57,506 nt of DNA, from positions 1 to 57,506 of the forward strand of contig DASVWH010000122.1 in NCBI GenBank assembly GCA_036389715.1, written 5' to 3'. The notes under the pieces were generated by a model. It worked only from the letters and a program-made list of their open reading frames with translations, was not told the DNA's origin and did not search any database. Positions 8,798 through 17,659 of the stretch are shown here, piece after piece (the first letter of the stretch is position 1; each line of letters opens with the position of its first letter). The stretch is from DASVWH01 sp036389715. Its GTDB lineage: Bacteria; Acidobacteriota; Blastocatellia; Pyrinomonadales; Pyrinomonadaceae. The translations under genes were made by a program, and so were the position numbers.

Positions 8798-10129
8798 TCA
8801 ATCTCCGATTCCGGCGGCCGTGCGCGAGGGCGGCGTGGCCGCGTGATAGAGCGCATAGACGCTCCGCTTGACCTCCGGCGGAAAGCAGACGCGGTTCAGT
8901 TGATAACGCCGCAGGCCGCGCACGGCTTCGCTGACTTCGCTAATCTCGCGCATCTGCGGGCGCGCGTAGCCGTCCTCGACGTAGATGCGCGCCTTCGGCT
9001 CAGCGCCTTCGGCCGAATAGTAGTTGTAGTAGGGCACGTCGCCCGCGTGGTCCTCTATGAAGTAATACTCGGGCTCGTAACCGGCGCTCTCGACGCTGGC
9101 GCGCGCCGCCGCCAGAAAGCTCGCGCGCTCGTCTTCGGGCATGTCCAGGTCAATCGCTTTGAAGAGACGGCGCTGCGTGAAGCGGCGGCTCAAATCGCCG
9201 AGCACGGGGTCGGCGCTGCGCGTCCACTGCTTGACGTGAAAGAGCACGTCCGAATCATCCATCTCCAAGTGCTCAGAGAGCGTCAGCGGCTCGCGCCGCA
9301 GCACCTTCTCGAAGGCAGTGCCGGGCGCGCACCAGACCTCCCGGCCCGCCTCCAGCAGCTTGAGCGCGCGGCGCAGCACGGAGCGCAGGACGGCTTCGGC
9401 CGAGCGCAGCGTCCGGTGAAAATAGACCTGGCGGAACATGTAATAGCGCGCCTGCAAGTATTCCTCGACGGCGTAAAGGCCGCGCGCCGCGACGAAGATG
9501 CGGTCGTTCTCCTCGTCAATCTGGAGCGCGTTGATGATCCACTCCAGGTCATAGATGCCGTACTTCGCGCCGGTCATCAGGGAGTCTCGCAGCAGGTAGT
9601 CCATCCGGTCCACGTCGAGCTGCGAGGAGACGAGCTGGGCCAGCGCGGCGGGCTGGAACTTGCCTTCGATGATACTGGCGACACGCTGCGGCAGCTCTAC
9701 GGAGTAGGAGCGCAGCACCTGTCCGATCTCCGTCTCTTCGCTCATGACGGCGCGCACCGTCCATTCCTCGTGATGAAAGCCAAGCACCTTCTCCATCACG
9801 TGCGAGAACGAGCCGTGCCCGACATCGTGGAGCAGCGCCGCGGCCCGCGCCGCCGCCCTGTCCTCTTCCGTAATCCTGTACTTCTCGCCGAGCCGGTCGA
9901 GGACGCGCGTCATCAGGTGCAGCACGCCGAGGCTGTGTGTGAAGCGCGAGTGCTCCGCGCCCTGGTAGGTGTAGAGCGCCAGGCCGAGCTGCTTGATGCG
10001 GCGCAGGCGCTGAAACTCCGGCGCGTCTACCAGCCGGACCATCAGGCGGCCCTCGTCCGTATCTGTGCGCAGACGAATGATGTTATGGACGGGATCGCGA
10101 TAGATACGTTCCGACACAGGCGCGCTCAA
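8798..10129 (-). CDS. HD-domain phosphohydrolase (dGTPase/SAMHD1-like)
   Basis: 443 residues. The N-terminal part carries YRDPVHNIIRL, the histidine of HSRFTHSLGV and the metal-binding pair in LLHDVGHGSFSH, in the order found in the deoxynucleoside triphosphate triphosphohydrolase/SAMHD1-like superfamily (YwfO and relatives). Later segments (QLVSSQLDVDRMDYLLRDS and YMFRQVYFHRT) also match the family. The expected activity is hydrolysis of dNTPs or related nucleotides in the cytoplasm, but specificity within the family varies. The length is normal. It is transcribed away from the repeat-rich spacer upstream. Confidence 0.92.
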   Translation of the reverse strand: MSAPVSERIYRDPVHNIIRLRTDTDEGRLMVRLVDAPEFQRLRRIKQLGLALYTYQGAEHSRFTHSLGVLHLMTRVLDRLGEKYRITEEDRAAARAAALLHDVGHGSFSHVMEKVLGFHHEEWTVRAVMSEETEIGQVLRSYSVELPQRVASIIEGKFQPAALAQLVSSQLDVDRMDYLLRDSLMTGAKYGIYDLEWIINALQIDEENDRIFVAARGLYAVEEYLQARYYMFRQVYFHRTLRSAEAVLRSVLRRALKLLEAGREVWCAPGTAFEKVLRREPLTLSEHLEMDDSDVLFHVKQWTRSADPVLGDLSRRFTQRRLFKAIDLDMPEDERASFLAAARASVESAGYEPEYYFIEDHAGDVPYYNYYSAEGAEPKARIYVEDGYARPQMREISEVSEAVRGLRRYQLNRVCFPPEVKRSVYALYHAATPPSRTAAGIGD

Positions 10130-10240
10130 TCTTTCTTCAGGGATAGTTTGGCCAACGAGCTTCGGTCAGATTCTACCACGTCTTGAACGACCCGCGCGCC
10201 CGGTGTACCTGATAAGCGCGCCAGCCATAACACTGCAAGC

Positions 10241-10487
10241 GCGCCCGCGATGATGTTGAAAGAGCGCCCGCGATGATGCTGCGCCATGGCTGGATGACGG
10301 TGCGCCGGGATGATGAGGACGACGGCGCACAGAGAGCGCACGCGCGGCCCCTCTGCGAGAGCCCGCACAGTGCACGCCTGCCGCGTGAGCCCTGCCGTCA
10401 TCGCGCGGGCGCTCCTTATACTTTCATCGCGCGGTTGCTACTTCATCGCGCGGGCGCTCCTTACTTTCATCGTGCGGGCGCTCCTTA
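10241..10487. repeat. Cluster of about 21-base repeats in both orientations
   Basis: Two copies of GCGCCCGCGATGATG (10241-10255, 10264-10278) face four copies of a 21-base unit TCATCGCGCGGGCGCTCCTTA (10398, 10424 diverged, 10443, 10467) that is nearly their reverse complement, differing by a two-base bulge. The arms could fold into a long imperfect hairpin around a loop of about 120 bases. The right-hand copies are separated by only a few bases, unlike a CRISPR array. Confidence 0.7.
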
Positions 10488-10826
10488 TCGCTTCCCTCAG
10501 CCAGGGCCTCGAAAGCCTCTGCCCGCGGTCGCCCCGCGGACGGCACGCCCGGCCCGGATATGGCCTTGATTCAGAGATTTACCGGAGCGAGCGGCTGACC
10601 CCGCGGCGCGGACGGCGGCTAATCCAGAGTTCTGATTTATGGATTCTGACCATTTTTTTGGATTTCAAGAGTCGCGCAGGGGGTTCGCGCAGGGGGGCTA
10701 AGTCTAAGATTCTCCTGGTCTTACCCTTCTTGAGGGGGCGGGGCATAAGAGTTGCAAAATTGATGCGGCGTGAAATCTGCTTTTCTCCAGTTAAGGTACT
10801 AAGATCGCGTTGCTCGGCTCTTTCGG

Positions 10827-10873
10827 AGGTTGGATTCCCCGCTGAAAAACTGGCCCCGAAGCACCAGCAACCT
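10827..10873 (+). promoter_or_regulatory. Possible structured 5' leader of the TonB receptor gene
   Basis: AGGTTG (10827-10832) pairs with CAACCT (10868-10873) and, directly inside it on the 3' side, CTGG (10850-10853) pairs with CCAG (10864-10867). This leaves a 17-base 5' internal loop and the apical loop CCCCGAAGCA. The strand ACTGGCCCCGAAGC...GCAACC looks like the P2 core of S-box (SAM-I) leaders, but I see no matching P1, P3 or P4. It ends 43 bases before the chosen start codon. Confidence 0.3.
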
Positions 10874-10916
10874 ATTTAGCATGAAAGAAATGGCAAACAA
10901 GAAAGGAATAGTGAGC

Positions 10917-13900
10917 ATGAAAATCTCCATGCGAATCCTGACCGTGACGTTGCTGGCAATGTGTCTCTCGCTCTTTACGATGAGCGCGATGGCACAGACC
11001 TCAACGACGGGTAATATTGAAGGCACAGTCGTTGACATCAACGGCGCTCCGGTGCCCAATGTGACCGTCACGGTGAGCAGCCCGAACCTGATTCGTCCCC
11101 AGTCGGCACAGTCTAATGACGAAGGACATTATAGTATTCTCAATCTCCCTCCCGGACGCTACACCGTGACGGTCGGCGCGACGGGTGGTTTCGGTGAATT
11201 CACCCGGTCGGATGTGGAGGTCAATCTCTCCAGAACCTCGACGGTTGAAGTCCGGCTGCAACCGGCCGGCGCGAAGGCTGACGTGACCATCACGGACACC
11301 AGCGGCGCAACCGTTGACCCGACCACGACCACGTCTGGAACCAACATCTCGACCGAGCAGTTCTCGAACTTCCCGACGCAGCGCACCGTGCAGGGGCTCT
11401 ACACCATCGCCCCGACGGTCACGCGCTCAGGTCTGCGTGACGCCTCAGGGCGCGAGCGCGACCCGTCGGTGGCCGGCTCCTCCGGTCCCGAAAACAACTA
11501 CATTCTCGACGGCGTCAACACGACCGACCCGGCCTTTGGCGGATCGGGCGCGAACCTGCCCTTCGAGTTTGTCCAGGAAGTCGAGATCAAGACCGGCGGC
11601 TACGGCGCTGAATACGGCAAGGCCACCGGCGGTATCTTCAACGTCATCACCAAGAGCGGAAGCAACGAGTTTCACGGCGACCTCTTCGGCTATTTTACGG
11701 CCAAGAGCTTCGTCCGTCAGGTCAAGAACTTCCCGAACACCGGTTCGGCTGCCAACGGCTTCTCCGAAGCTGACATCGGCGGCGACATCGGCGGCCCCGT
11801 CATCAAGAACAGGCTCTGGTTCTTCGGCGCATTCAACCCGCAGAACCGCAAGAACTACTACCTGACGCAGACCTTCCGTCAGGAAGTGAGCAACAAGGTC
11901 AAGACGCCGTTCTACGCAGGCAAGCTGACCTGGTCGCTCAACCAGAACAACACTTTGACCGCTTCGACCTTCGGTGATTTCACCAAGATCGAGGGCTTCC
12001 TGGCGACGGCTGCGTTGACCAACGTGTCGGGCTTCGGCAACAACACCGATGCTTTCCAGGGCACGCAGGAGACGGGCGGACACAACTACGCTCTGCGCCT
12101 GAACTCGACGATCACGCCGACCTGGATTCTCGAAGCCAACTTCGGGCTCCACTTCCAGCGCGCCAACACGCTGCCGCTCGCGACCGGGCTGGCCGCACCC
12201 GGCATCACCAACAACTTCGCCGTTTTGAGAAACGGTGCGGTCGTGACCCCGACCCAGTCGGGCGTCTTCACCAATGGCGGCGTCGCCACCGAGCGCAGCG
12301 GCGCTTCAACCAACGTCCGCGCCACGTTCCTGGACTATGTCCTGGCTCCGGGCGGAAGCTTGCAGCGCAACTTCGTCAACGGCCCGGGCTTCGGCCTGTT
12401 CAGCACCCAGGACCGCAACCGCTATGAAGCGGCGGCCAGGTTGCAGAACATCTACGGCAAGCATACCTTCAAGTATGGCTTCGAGTGGACGCGCAACCTC
12501 TATAACATCGCACAGGCTTCTTCGGGTCCGAACCAGACGTTCGGCAACCCGCGCGGCCTGACCTTTGCGACCACGGACAACAACCAGACGCAGGGCTTCC
12601 GCGTCACCAACAACTTCACCGTCTGCACCACGCGCGGGACCGCCATCGTCTGCCCGACCGGGACGGGGTTCTTCCTCGCGCAGCAGTTGATCGCAGCCGG
12701 CGCAGTGCCGGGCTTCAACACGGCGACGCTGGACGTTATCTCGACGGCCGAGGCGCTCAACAACCCGTTCCTGCTTCGCACCAGCACTCGCGTTCGTGAC
12801 TTCCAGCTGCACGCTGACACGTACACCAACGTCGAGAGCTTCTACATTCAGGACGACTACAAGCTGAGCAAAGACGTTCAGTTCAACTTCGGCCTGCGCT
12901 GGGATTACCAGCAAGCCTACGGCGCTGGCGGCGAGAGCTACCTGAAGCTCAACAACTTCAAGGACAACCTCCAGCCGCGTCTCGGCCTGATCTGGGATTT
13001 CACGGGCCGTGGCAAGGGTAAGCTGTTCTTCAACTACGCGCGCTTCCTTGAGACGCCGCTGCCGCTCGACGTTAACGTCCGCGCCGGTAGTGGTGGCACT
13101 CAGATTGACAAGAACTTCAATGTTGACAGGCTCAACGCGCCTGCCGGTTCCACGATTGTCCCTGGCATCAGGGCTTCGAGCACGACGGGTGCGGTCAACC
13201 TCGGCTCCGAGGCGACTCCGATTGATCCGCACCTCAAGCCGCAGACGGTCAACGAAGCGAGCGCCGGTCTTGAGTACGAGATCGTCAAAGACCTGGCCCT
13301 GGGCTTCCGCGGTATCTATCGCGCTCAAGGCTCGGTCATCGAAGACGGTTCGTTCGACGACGGCGATACCTACTTCCTGTTCAATCCGGGCGAGAGCCTG
13401 ACGGACAGGTTGGCGGAAACCGTTACCGGCACGCGTTTCGGACGCGCCCGTCGCTACTATCGCGCGCTTGAGTTCACGGCGACGAAGCGTTTCACGAACA
13501 ATTATCAGTTCATCGCTTCCTACGTCTTCTCAAGCCTGATCGGTAACTACGAAGGGCTCTTCCGCAACGACAACGGCCAGAGCGATCCGAACATCACCAG
13601 CTTGTTTGACCTCGTCAGCCTGCTGGCCAACAGCTACGGACGTTTGCCCAATGATCGTCCGCACCAGTTCAAGTTCAACGGCAGTTACCGGACGCCTTTC
13701 AAGGCAGTTGTCTCGGCTAACTTCTATGCGCAGTCGGGCATGCCGTTCAACCAGTTGATTCCGCACCCGGTCTACGGCAACAACGAAGGCTTCGGCGTGC
13801 AGCGCGGAACAGCGATTGTTCCGACCGATGCTCCCGGCGGAATCAAGTCCGGTCAGACTCGTTCGCCTTTCAGCTACAACCTGGACCTGGGCGGCTACTT

Positions 13901-14111
13901 CCCGATCCAGTTGGGTGAGAATCGCCAGCTGCGCTTCTCGGTTGATTGGTTCAACGTTCTGAACAACCAGCGTGCCGTCACACTGGATCAGACGTTCCTG
14001 ATTAACAGCGGCGTTTCTGGAGTTCCGCCGATCTCGAACCCGTTCTACGGGACCGGCCTGATCTTCCAGTTCCCGTCATCGCTTAGATTGGGCGCTAAGT
14101 TCCAATTCTAG
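10917..14111 (+). CDS. Oar-like TonB-dependent outer-membrane receptor
   Basis: 1064 residues from the ATG at 10917 (AAGGA nine bases upstream; begins MKISMRILTV). Upstream in-frame ATGs at 10830, 10881 and 10890 would put extra sequence before the signal peptide. The order is signal peptide (about 1-27, ending AMAQ), a carboxypeptidase-regulatory-like beta-sandwich (about 32-115, starting GNIEGTVVDINGAPVPNV), a plug domain (about 140-250; ENNYILDGVNTTDP, VQEVEIKTGGYGAEYG) and a large beta-barrel ending in a C-terminal Phe (LGAKFQF), typical of BAM substrates. This is the Acidobacteriota/Myxococcota Oar-like type. The ligand is unknown. A good terminator follows and two secreted TPR genes lie downstream in the same direction. 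Confidence 0.95.
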   Translation: MKISMRILTVTLLAMCLSLFTMSAMAQTSTTGNIEGTVVDINGAPVPNVTVTVSSPNLIRPQSAQSNDEGHYSILNLPPGRYTVTVGATGGFGEFTRSDVEVNLSRTSTVEVRLQPAGAKADVTITDTSGATVDPTTTTSGTNISTEQFSNFPTQRTVQGLYTIAPTVTRSGLRDASGRERDPSVAGSSGPENNYILDGVNTTDPAFGGSGANLPFEFVQEVEIKTGGYGAEYGKATGGIFNVITKSGSNEFHGDLFGYFTAKSFVRQVKNFPNTGSAANGFSEADIGGDIGGPVIKNRLWFFGAFNPQNRKNYYLTQTFRQEVSNKVKTPFYAGKLTWSLNQNNTLTASTFGDFTKIEGFLATAALTNVSGFGNNTDAFQGTQETGGHNYALRLNSTITPTWILEANFGLHFQRANTLPLATGLAAPGITNNFAVLRNGAVVTPTQSGVFTNGGVATERSGASTNVRATFLDYVLAPGGSLQRNFVNGPGFGLFSTQDRNRYEAAARLQNIYGKHTFKYGFEWTRNLYNIAQASSGPNQTFGNPRGLTFATTDNNQTQGFRVTNNFTVCTTRGTAIVCPTGTGFFLAQQLIAAGAVPGFNTATLDVISTAEALNNPFLLRTSTRVRDFQLHADTYTNVESFYIQDDYKLSKDVQFNFGLRWDYQQAYGAGGESYLKLNNFKDNLQPRLGLIWDFTGRGKGKLFFNYARFLETPLPLDVNVRAGSGGTQIDKNFNVDRLNAPAGSTIVPGIRASSTTGAVNLGSEATPIDPHLKPQTVNEASAGLEYEIVKDLALGFRGIYRAQGSVIEDGSFDDGDTYFLFNPGESLTDRLAETVTGTRFGRARRYYRALEFTATKRFTNNYQFIASYVFSSLIGNYEGLFRNDNGQSDPNITSLFDLVSLLANSYGRLPNDRPHQFKFNGSYRTPFKAVVSANFYAQSGMPFNQLIPHPVYGNNEGFGVQRGTAIVPTDAPGGIKSGQTRSPFSYNLDLGGYFPIQLGENRQLRFSVDWFNVLNNQRAVTLDQTFLINSGVSGVPPISNPFYGTGLIFQFPSSLRLGAKFQF

Positions 14112-14121
14112 TCTGCTGGTT

Positions 14122-14165
14122 TTCACGCGCCCGGTCTTCATCGGGCGGGCGCGTGAAGGCTTTAT
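14122..14165 (+). terminator. Rho-independent terminator of the TonB receptor gene
   Basis: TTCACGCGCCCG (14122-14133) pairs perfectly with CGGGCGCGTGAA (14146-14157), loop of twelve bases, followed by GGCTTTATTCTTT. It begins eleven bases after the stop codon. Confidence 0.8.
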
Positions 14166-14295
14166 TCTTTGAGGGAGGGGCGCAAATCTTTTGCTCTCCT
14201 CCCTCTTCTTTTTGTATTATTCTACTTGCCAGCCAGGCTCTCTCTTTTTTAAATCCCCCGACCCTTGGGCCGTTTTGGGAAAGGAGTCGTCCTTT

Positions 14296-15375
14296 ATGTT
14301 TTCCTTCTCCGTTCAATCGTCTCCCGGCATTCGCTGCCTCTCTCTCCTGCGCGCTCTCCTGGCCGTGCCGCTATTGTTCGCCCTTTCGCTCTCGGCGTCT
14401 TACGCGCAGGGCGGCGGCGGGGTGGATTCGACAGGGACGGGCGGCAAGCATGTGATTCAGGGGCGCATCTACTTCCCGTCGGGGCAGCGCGCCGACATGG
14501 GCACTAAGGTCAAGCTCCAGAATATGAACTCCGGCGAGCTTTTCGTCCTCGCGGATTCAAACGGCACTTTCAGTTTCAGGTCATTATCGCCGGGCTCTTA
14601 CACGGTGCTAATCGAAGGCGGCGACAAGTATGAGACGGCCAGAGAGACGGTTTTGATAGACGGAGAGGTCTCGAACCCGAGGCTCGGGATCTTCGTCCCG
14701 TCCACGCCGCGCGTCTATCAGGTCCAGATTTTTCTCCAGCCGAAGCGGTCGTCCTCCGGCGGGAGCAAGCCCGGGGTGCTTAACGCCGGGCTCGCCAATG
14801 TTCCAGAGGCCGCGCGCAGCCTCTATGAGAAGGCGCTCGTCTCGGCGCAAAAGGGCGATAGCAAGAGCGCCGTCGAGCAGTTGCGCGGAGCGCTCAGCCA
14901 TTACCCGGAATTCGCGCTCGCGCTCAATGAGCTGGGCGTGCAGTATTTGAAGCTCGGCCAGCCGGACAGGGCGGTCGAGTCCCTGCGCGCGGCCCTCAAG
15001 CTCAAGCCGGACGAATTCTCGCCGCGTCTTAACTACGCCATCGCGCTGCTGGAGAAAAAGGAGACGGCCGAGGCCGAAGTGCAGTTGCGGCAGGCCCTGA
15101 AAAAGAATGAGACTTCGTGGGTGGCCCACATGTATCTGGGCATCGCGCTCATCACCTTGCGCAACTACACGGAGGCCGAAGCGGAATTACGGCGCACGCT
15201 GGCCATCGGCGGCGAAAACCTGAGCCTCCCGCACTACTACCTGGGCGGAATCTACTGGCAGAAGCGCGAATATAAGCGGGCCGCCGAGGAACTGGAAAAG
15301 TATTTGAACCTGGCTCCGAAGGCTCCCAACGCCGGACAGGTGCGCGCCACCATCAAAGAGCTGCGCAGCAAATAG
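14296..15375 (+). CDS. Secreted protein with carboxypeptidase-regulatory-like domain and TPRs (copy 1)
   Basis: 359 residues. The ATG at 14296 has AAGGAG ten bases upstream and opens directly into a signal peptide (hydrophobic to about 36, ending SYAQG). A beta-sandwich domain (about 50-140; IQGRIYFPSG, GTFSFRSLSPGSYTVLIEGG) resembles carboxypeptidase-regulatory or SpaA-like folds. The C-terminal half is at least four TPRs (AVEQLRGALSHYPEFALALNELG, AVESLRAALKLKPD and so on). The next gene is a clear paralogue with the same architecture, so this pair arose by duplication. Its position behind an Oar-like receptor suggests periplasmic or outer-membrane partners, but this is inference. Confidence 0.9.
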   Translation: MFSFSVQSSPGIRCLSLLRALLAVPLLFALSLSASYAQGGGGVDSTGTGGKHVIQGRIYFPSGQRADMGTKVKLQNMNSGELFVLADSNGTFSFRSLSPGSYTVLIEGGDKYETARETVLIDGEVSNPRLGIFVPSTPRVYQVQIFLQPKRSSSGGSKPGVLNAGLANVPEAARSLYEKALVSAQKGDSKSAVEQLRGALSHYPEFALALNELGVQYLKLGQPDRAVESLRAALKLKPDEFSPRLNYAIALLEKKETAEAEVQLRQALKKNETSWVAHMYLGIALITLRNYTEAEAELRRTLAIGGENLSLPHYYLGGIYWQKREYKRAAEELEKYLNLAPKAPNAGQVRATIKELRSK

Positions 15376-15488
15376 CCGCAGGGGCATCAGGACGCCGTCA
15401 GCATACGCACAAGGGGCGGGGCCGCACGGCCCTCTCGAAGAGACGGGTGGCCTTTGCGAACTCTTACCTCTAAAAGGAGTTAATTGAT

Positions 15489-16511
15489 ATGTCTCTGGCA
15501 GCCGAACGGGCTTCTGCTCGTCGCCAATCCTTCTTCCGCATCACCTTCTCCGCCCTCCTCCTTCTCTCTTCCTGCCTGGCAGTCTTCGCACAGGGCGTCG
15601 GCAGCTCGCGCGGGCTTCCCAGCTCGGCCGGCAGCATCAATAGCATTCAGGGCCACATCTATTTTCCGGCTACTCCGCAGGAAGGCACGCGCGTCAAGGT
15701 CACGCTCTCAAGCACGGATATGATGAATCAGAGCGCGGTCGCGGACGAGGACGGGACGTTTCGGTTCAACGGCCTGCCCGCCGGTCACTACACCCTCACG
15801 GTTGACGCGGGCAGGGAGTTTGACCAGGCGGTCGAGCCGGTCGCGATTGACAGGGAAGCGAGCGGCGGCGGGCGCACCATGCAGGTCATCATCAACCTTA
15901 AGTTGAAGGGCACGGCCGATGCCTTTGCCAAAATCCCGAAGGCGGCGCGAGACCTCTACGCCAAGGGGATGGAGGCGGCCTCGAAGGGTGACAGTAAGAA
16001 GGCCGCCGAGCAGCTCGGCAGCGCCGTCAGCCTCTACCCGTCGTTCCCGCAGGCTCTCAGCGAGCTTGGCGTGCAGTACCTGAAACTGGGCCAGGCGGAT
16101 AAGGCCGCCGAATCGCTGGAAGCCGCGCTGAAGATAGCGCCCGGCGATCTCAACGCGCGCCTGGCCTACGGCATCGCGCTGCTGAACCTCAAGAAGTTCG
16201 ACGAAGCCGAGACGCAGCTGCGAGAGGTGCTGAAGAAGAACGATGCCATGCCGACCGGCCACATGTATCTGGGTATCACGCTGATGAACCTGAAAAAGCT
16301 GGACGAAGCGGAGACCGAGCTGCGCCGCGCCGTCAGCATGAAGAGCAATGAAGTGGGCATCGCGCACCGTTACCTGGGCGGGATTTACTGGGGCAAGCGC
16401 GACTACAAACAGGCCGCCGACGAGTTGGAGACATACCTCAGGCTCTTTCCCAAAGCGGCCGATGCCGAGCGCACGCGCGCCGCCATCAAGGACCTGCGCA
16501 GCAAGCAGTAG
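15489..16511 (+). CDS. Secreted protein with carboxypeptidase-regulatory-like domain and TPRs (copy 2)
   Basis: 340 residues. The ATG at 15489 follows AAAAGGAGTTAATTGAT. It has a signal peptide (ending VFAQG at about 36), a beta-sandwich domain (IQGHIYFPATPQEGTRVKVTL, GTFRFNGLPAGHYTLTVDAG) and four or more TPRs, closely matching the preceding gene block by block (for example LSELGVQYLKLGQADKAAESLEAALK against LNELGVQYLKLGQPDRAVESLRAALK). Both end in an IKxLRSK motif. The two genes are 113 bases apart with no terminator seen between them, so they could be co-transcribed. The role is unknown. Confidence 0.9.
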   Translation: MSLAAERASARRQSFFRITFSALLLLSSCLAVFAQGVGSSRGLPSSAGSINSIQGHIYFPATPQEGTRVKVTLSSTDMMNQSAVADEDGTFRFNGLPAGHYTLTVDAGREFDQAVEPVAIDREASGGGRTMQVIINLKLKGTADAFAKIPKAARDLYAKGMEAASKGDSKKAAEQLGSAVSLYPSFPQALSELGVQYLKLGQADKAAESLEAALKIAPGDLNARLAYGIALLNLKKFDEAETQLREVLKKNDAMPTGHMYLGITLMNLKKLDEAETELRRAVSMKSNEVGIAHRYLGGIYWGKRDYKQAADELETYLRLFPKAADAERTRAAIKDLRSKQ

Positions 16512-16543
16512 CCGCCGCCCTTCTCCGAAGAGCTCAGACTTTA

Positions 16544-16589
16544 GAGGCCGCTTTCACCCTGACAGGATGAAAGCGGCCTCCTCATTTTT
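16544..16589 (+). terminator. Strong rho-independent terminator
   Basis: GAGGCCGCTTTCA (16544-16556) pairs perfectly with TGAAAGCGGCCTC (16568-16580), eleven-base loop, then CTCATTTTTT. It closes the TPR-pair unit and faces the convergent ribA gene. Confidence 0.9.
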
Positions 16590-16648
16590 TATCCAGAGAT
16601 GTTGTCGGGCAGACGGCCCGGAGAGAGCATCGGTTAAGAGAGCCCCGG

Positions 16649-17386
16649 CTAGATGTTGAACTCAAGGAGGTGGCCCATCTTCTCCTTCTTCGTGCGCATG
16701 TAATGCTCCGCCGATTGCGGCGGCTCGACCTCGATAGAGACACGCTCGACGACCTGAAGGCCCGCCTCTTCGAGTGCGCGAATCTTCAAAGGATTGTTCG
16801 AGAGCACGCGTACCTTACAGAGCCCGAGGCTAAAGAGCACTTCGGCGCATTGCCTGTACTCGCGTAAATCCACGGCCAGCCCGAGCCGCTCGTTGGCTTC
16901 GACCGTGTCCGCGCCCTCGTCCTGCAAAGCGTAGGCCCGAATCTTGTTGATGATGCCGATGCCGCGCCCCTCCTGCTGCTGGTAGACGATAGCGCCGCGC
17001 CCCTCCTGTTCGATCATCTCCATCGCGCGGTGAAGCTGGCGTCCGCAATCACACTTGACGGAGCCGAAGACATCGCCCGTCAGGCATTGCGAATGGATAC
17101 GCACGAGCGTCGGAATCTCCGGTCGCAGCTCGCCCTTGTAGAGGACGACGAACTCTTCGCCGCTGTTGCGTGAGCGGTAGCCCGCGATGCGGAATTCGCC
17201 GATCTCGGTCGGAAGGCGTGCTTCGGCCGCGCGCTCGACCGTCAGCGTCTGCGAAGCCCATGGGCAGGCGACAGCTCCTTCTTCTTCCTTCACTTCAGTA
17301 ATCCTCAAAAAACGTGGCCTTTCCGCCTTGTCCTGCAAACAGTGACCGGCCCGCCCGCGGCCGTCGCAAACATCAGGAGAGAGCAA
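16649..17386 (-). CDS. ribA: GTP cyclohydrolase II
   Basis: Converts GTP to 2,5-diamino-6-ribosylamino-4(3H)-pyrimidinone 5'-phosphate with release of formate and pyrophosphate, the first step of riboflavin synthesis. The zinc-ligand motif (SQCLTGDVFGSVKCDCGRQL) and the GTP-site segment YQQQEGRGIGIINKIRAYALQD are intact, as is SNNPLKIRAL near the end. There is no DHBP synthase domain, so this is a stand-alone RibA. The start is uncertain: the frame extends to a codon at 17386, but homologues usually begin only a few residues before LPTEIGEFRIAGY, so an internal GTG near 17290 is possible. It is divergent from the diguanylate cyclase gene. Confidence 0.94.
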   Translation of the reverse strand: MLSPDVCDGRGRAGHCLQDKAERPRFLRITEVKEEEGAVACPWASQTLTVERAAEARLPTEIGEFRIAGYRSRNSGEEFVVLYKGELRPEIPTLVRIHSQCLTGDVFGSVKCDCGRQLHRAMEMIEQEGRGAIVYQQQEGRGIGIINKIRAYALQDEGADTVEANERLGLAVDLREYRQCAEVLFSLGLCKVRVLSNNPLKIRALEEAGLQVVERVSIEVEPPQSAEHYMRTKKEKMGHLLEFNI

Positions 17387-17659
17387 TTATAAGCCCCGGC
17401 CTCTGCTCCAGACAATCATCTGCTGCATGACAATCATACCAGCATTGACGTTTGCCCGCCATCAGGAGAAACAAGGGCCCGCTAACGCGCCGCCTAAAGA
17501 TTATTGCCGCCCGGCCCCGGGCACGCTAAGATGAGCGCACACGAAGGGGAACGGGCACTCCGGTTGCGATGCGGCTCCGACAGGCCGCCCTGCGAGCCGC
17601 TTTGAGCAGCGACACGGAGCGCGAATTGAAATCCCCTGCCATCGTCCAAGCAGGCAACT

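Larger units (their letters stand above)
10130..10916. other. Non-coding spacer with short repeats and structured leader
   Basis: About 790 bases lie between the divergent HD-protein and TonB-receptor genes. Reading frames here do not look coding. The left part holds the repeats described separately (10241-10487). The middle (about 10500-10700) is GC-rich with a weak hairpin AATCCA...TGGATT followed by seven T at about 10648-10660. The right part (10700-10916) must contain the promoter and 5' leader of the receptor gene. I could not pick a convincing -35/-10 pair. Confidence 0.6.

Noticed and set aside
8843..10186. 447-codon frame antisense to the HD phosphohydrolase
   Set aside because: Shadow of a well-supported gene; no recognisable features.
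10398..10487. CRISPR array of 21-base repeats
   Set aside because: Spacers are only a few bases long, copies are diverged, and there are no cas genes.
10830..10916. N-terminal extension of the TonB receptor from upstream ATGs
   Set aside because: It would place about 30 polar residues before the signal peptide; the ATG at 10917 has a suitable ribosome site.
12306..13328. 340-codon frame antisense to the TonB receptor
   Set aside because: Shadow frame without motifs.
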